DNA of 26,749 nt from Eggerthella sp. CAG:209. GTDB taxonomy: Bacteria > Actinomycetota > Coriobacteriia > Coriobacteriales > Eggerthellaceae. Positions 24,488-26,749 of the stretch are shown piece after piece. Below the pieces are notes generated by a model. The model had not been told where the DNA came from. It searched no databases and saw only the letters and a program-made list of their open reading frames with translations. Made by a program: the position numbers and the translations under genes. The stretch lies in assembly GCA_000436075.1 (NCBI GenBank), contig FR884624.1:1-26749 (forward strand), written 5' to 3'. How positions within the stretch are numbered: position 1 is the first letter of the stretch; each line of letters opens with the position of its first letter.

Positions 24488-25411
24488 CTAAGCCATGAAC
24501 AGGGCCACCCAGATCGGCATCGTTAGAATACAGCCGACCGTGGTGATCACGTTAATAGCGCTGGCGTACGGTGCATCCTTCTCGTAAATTTGCGCCATTT
24601 GCACCGTTGTTGAGGCGGATGGAGTGATGGTGGCAAGAAGCGTAATGAGCAGGATCGACTGGCCGTTTGCCACCAACGCGTCTACGCCGCTGAACTTAAG
24701 TGCAAGCGTGACTATGGCAGGGATAAGCACCAGTCTGATGAAGGCGACGAGCCAGACGCGCTTGTTGGCTACGATTTGCCGCAAGTCCATGCCTCCGATG
24801 ATCATGCCCGTTACCAGCATGGCAGCAGGGCCGATCATCTGTCCTACGTCGTAGGTGAAGGTGCCGAAGGGTTCAGCAAGCTTGATGCCGAGCACCATGA
24901 GCACGATGCCAGCGGCGACAGCAAGCAAGTTGATATTGAACAGAACGGCGCGGACATCAATGTGATGATTCTCGCTGATAAGGGACTTGCCATGTGTCCA
25001 AATCAGGATCGTTTGCACGCTCATGTAGGCAAGCGAGTAGACCACCCATTCATCGCCCAAGATGAAGCCGACAAGTGGGATGATCAGGTTACCGCAATTC
25101 GAGTAGATGCTTGCCGCCCGCTCAATAGGGGAGAGGTGAAGCGGCTTTGCCAGGATTTTCGTCAGGATTATTTGCCCAACCTGGAGCACGATAGCGCAGA
25201 CAACTGCGAATAAAAAACCTTGCAGTACATCTGGAGTCAAATCAACCTGCGTTGCAGAAATGAACGCGCACGGGCAGATGGCGTATACAGACAGGACGGA
25301 GAGCGTTTTGCTGTCTCCCGTTTTCAGGAGATGAAGGCGCACTAACGCGAATCCGACCGCCATGATTAGGAATAGCGAAGCGATTTTTTCTATAAGCAGG
25401 AGAGTGATCAT
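24488..25411 (-). CDS. AEC-family (auxin efflux carrier-like) transporter
   Basis: This 307-residue membrane protein has about ten helices and matches the AEC/membrane-transport family. Landmarks are IASLFLIMAVGFALVRLHLL at the start, NCGNLIIPLVGFIL in the helix-4/5 discontinuity, MIGPAAMLVTGMIIGGMDLR mid-way, and LLATITPSASTTVQMAQIYE near the end. Family members export or take up carboxylates, malate or amino acids; the substrate cannot be told. It is flanked on both sides by remnants, yet is intact. No Shine-Dalgarno is visible; TATAAT lies 8 nt before the ATG (25420-25425), so a leaderless transcript is possible, though the -35 is poor. Confidence 0.88.
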   Translation of the reverse strand: MITLLLIEKIASLFLIMAVGFALVRLHLLKTGDSKTLSVLSVYAICPCAFISATQVDLTPDVLQGFLFAVVCAIVLQVGQIILTKILAKPLHLSPIERAASIYSNCGNLIIPLVGFILGDEWVVYSLAYMSVQTILIWTHGKSLISENHHIDVRAVLFNINLLAVAAGIVLMVLGIKLAEPFGTFTYDVGQMIGPAAMLVTGMIIGGMDLRQIVANKRVWLVAFIRLVLIPAIVTLALKFSGVDALVANGQSILLITLLATITPSASTTVQMAQIYEKDAPYASAINVITTVGCILTMPIWVALFMA

Positions 25412-25542
25412 GGCTCTGGATTATACGCCTGAGGTGCAAGGGGTATATGGAGAGGCCGGGGGAGTAATGCTGGCAGGGTTTTTGGGCGCATGAATCGGCT
25501 CTGCGCGAAGCCGTGAATTACGTGTATGTTAAAAAGTTCTAG

Positions 25543-25755
25543 CAATGCGCCGATAACTGGGACAGCATCTTCGATACGAATGTCAAAGGCTCGTTTCTTG
25601 CTTGGGGCATATGCCAGCGGAAAAGCTGGCCTGGTCGGGTTTATTCGTAGGCAGGGCATTTCATCGCTCACATTGATCGTCCACTTGGAAATGATAAATA
25701 CGGCAATGAATGGCGCACCGATCAGGAATCAGATGGCGCAACTGCAAGTGAGTAG
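25543..25755 (+). pseudogene. Short-chain dehydrogenase (SDR) fragments
   Basis: After a TAG at 25540-25542 the frame reads CADNWDSIFDTNVKGSFLA, the DxxxxxNxxG segment of the SDR core. In another frame the sequence continues YASGKAGLVGFIRRQG, containing the catalytic YxxxK, then residues that could be the PxxVxTxM region (IVHLEMINTAMNGA). About 50-60 residues between these two segments, and the catalytic serine, are missing, as are both ends. It is a deleted, frameshifted gene of unknown substrate. Confidence 0.7.
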
Positions 25756-25844
25756 TCGCAGGAGCTTGCAAGCGGTTCGAAAATCGCAGGTTGCATCTCT
25801 CCATTGTCAACGGGTTAGGTGAACAGTTCTGAGTAGCTTGGTCG

Positions 25845-25854
25845 CCCCCCCCCC
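25845..25854. repeat. Run of ten C residues
   Basis: A (C)10 run stands 38-47 bp past the stop of the AraC gene (minus strand reading: ten G residues). It is the longest single-base run I noticed. Long runs of G or C are prone to slippage; assembly or sequencing error is also possible. Confidence 0.9.
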
Positions 25855-25891
25855 TGTTTTCAGGGCGGCGTGACGCTTTGCGATGCCTTTT

Positions 25892-26749
25892 CTATTCTGC
25901 GCGCAATCTTTTACGGTAGGCGCGTGGCGTCGCGCCGTAGGCACGCTTGAATGCGTCGGTGAATGCTCCTTGGTTGCGGTAGCCTGCGCTTTTGGCGATT
26001 TTACCGATTTCGCGGCTTTCATCTAGAAGAAGGCGCCGACCGTATTCCAGGCGCTGTGCGCGGATGTAGCTTTGCGGCGTTTCACCCTGTACATTGCGAA
26101 ATGCCGATATCATCTTCCCTTCGCTTACATGGGCGATATCGCACAGCGTTTTCGTGCTGAGATCGGATGACAAGTTGCCGTCGATGTAGGAGCAGATGCA
26201 GCTGACGCAGTCCCTGTCGCTTATGCGCACGGCGTCCGCCGCCGTGCTCTTCAGGTGAATGCTGGTTGCCAGTAGCGCGAAGCATTCAATCACTTTGGCG
26301 TGATAATATGCATCGGCTACCGATGCGGCGGGGCAGGTGATGTTGAGCCCTCGAAGCGCCGAGGGTAAGCCGGGCACGCCGTCTGACATGGTGAGCCCCA
26401 CAATTGCGTGATGTAGTTTCTCCACATCGCAACGCAAGGCATCTGCATAGCGGTGTATCGCTTCAGGGGCTATGGTTATCGATGCTGATGACAGACGCTT
26501 GCCTGGCTCGAATGAGCTTATGTGGGGGCCGCCATCCCAGTCGTGCCCTATGAGCTTGCAGTTTGATCCGGCACACTCAGGCGAGCAATACATGGGCATC
26601 GCATGTTCATAGAGGCCGAACCCCAGATAGGGGACAGTCTCTATGGCCGCCCCCACGGCACATTTGTATGTGATGTCCATCGACACGACGATGGTGTCAC
26701 GGTCCATGAGGTAGAACCAATAAGAGCCCCTGCCGTATCGAGGGTCGAC
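25892..26749 (-). CDS. AraC-family regulator, start beyond window edge
   Basis: The frame is open to the right edge, giving 285 residues before the stop at 25892. The in-frame ATG at 26707 is probably not the start, because the 14 codons above it (RYGRGSYWFYLMDRDTIVVS) look like the start of a conserved AraC N-terminal domain. The C-terminal 100 residues are two helix-turn-helices: SYIDGNLSSDLSTKTLCDIA..., SEGKMISAFRNVQGETPQSY and then IGKIAKSAGYRNQGAFTDAF followed by KRAYGATPRAYRK. The N-terminal half has a cysteine cluster (MYCSPECAGSNCKLIGH) that could bind metal. It belongs with the PchR-like group, tentatively. It faces away from the SDR fragments and AEC gene. Confidence 0.88.
   Translation of the reverse strand, partial: VDPRYGRGSYWFYLMDRDTIVVSMDITYKCAVGAAIETVPYLGFGLYEHAMPMYCSPECAGSNCKLIGHDWDGGPHISSFEPGKRLSSASITIAPEAIHRYADALRCDVEKLHHAIVGLTMSDGVPGLPSALRGLNITCPAASVADAYYHAKVIECFALLATSIHLKSTAADAVRISDRDCVSCICSYIDGNLSSDLSTKTLCDIAHVSEGKMISAFRNVQGETPQSYIRAQRLEYGRRLLLDESREIGKIAKSAGYRNQGAFTDAFKRAYGATPRAYRKRLRAE

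Noticed and set aside
1..26749. Search for CRISPR arrays, tRNA genes, IS elements and tandem satellite repeats
   Set aside because: No regularly spaced repeats, cloverleaf-like segments, transposase motifs or terminal inverted repeats were found by reading; weak ones could be missed without software.

Overview
The window looks like a chromosomal stretch of a Gram-positive gut actinobacterium of the Coriobacteriia/Eggerthellaceae type. This is inferred from C-terminal sortase-like sorting signals on exported proteins, an actinobacterial DtxR-like box, purine-rich ribosome binding sites, moderate GC, and the mix of ModD, radical SAM, AEC and FtsX-type genes. Genus and species cannot be set from the sequence alone. 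There is no rRNA, tRNA, CRISPR array, intact transposase or integrase that I can see.

Layout, left to right. (1) 1-1452, minus strand: a TipA-like MerR regulator followed by a radical SAM gene cut by the window edge. Each has its own promoter with a 19-bp spacer holding nearly the same palindrome. (2) 1474-1593: a shrunken 3' end of guaA. (3) 1769-4003: a large beta-helix/SHIRT surface protein. (4) 4215-6094: modD behind a structured leader, then a beheaded MocR regulator and a piece of an alcohol dehydrogenase. (5) 6245-7562: a DUF454 membrane protein convergent with a ZIP metal transporter. (6) 7712-11183: an ABC ATPase plus an FtsX-type permease under a DtxR/IdeR-like box. (7) 11275-13622: two genes equivalent to the two halves of plant/fungal Tm-1-like proteins, each with a terminator. 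(8) 13802-15225: two unrecognised genes. (9) 15698-17644: a possible MoeA tail fragment and a surface protein with a pilin-type domain. (10) 17988-19792: a flavodoxin-like/SCP2/membrane fusion protein, translationally coupled to a short upstream ORF. (11) 20287-23028: a third large surface protein. (12) 23185-25755: a graveyard with an MFS tail, a frameshifted surface protein, a dead MerR gene that still has its operator core, and an SDR fragment, interrupted by an intact AEC transporter. (13) 25892-26749: an AraC regulator running off the right edge.

Two themes stand out. One is cell-surface display: three intact exported proteins and one dead one, each differently built, with non-canonical sorting motifs (SPNTAD, TPHTGD, TVKTGD). 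The other is decay: at least seven gene remnants in 27 kb, most in gaps between healthy genes. The best candidates for something new are the fused flavodoxin-SCP2-membrane protein, the MerR regulon with its fossil third member, the iron-box-controlled exporter and the structured leader of modD. I did not find a complete, clearly undescribed multi-gene system.
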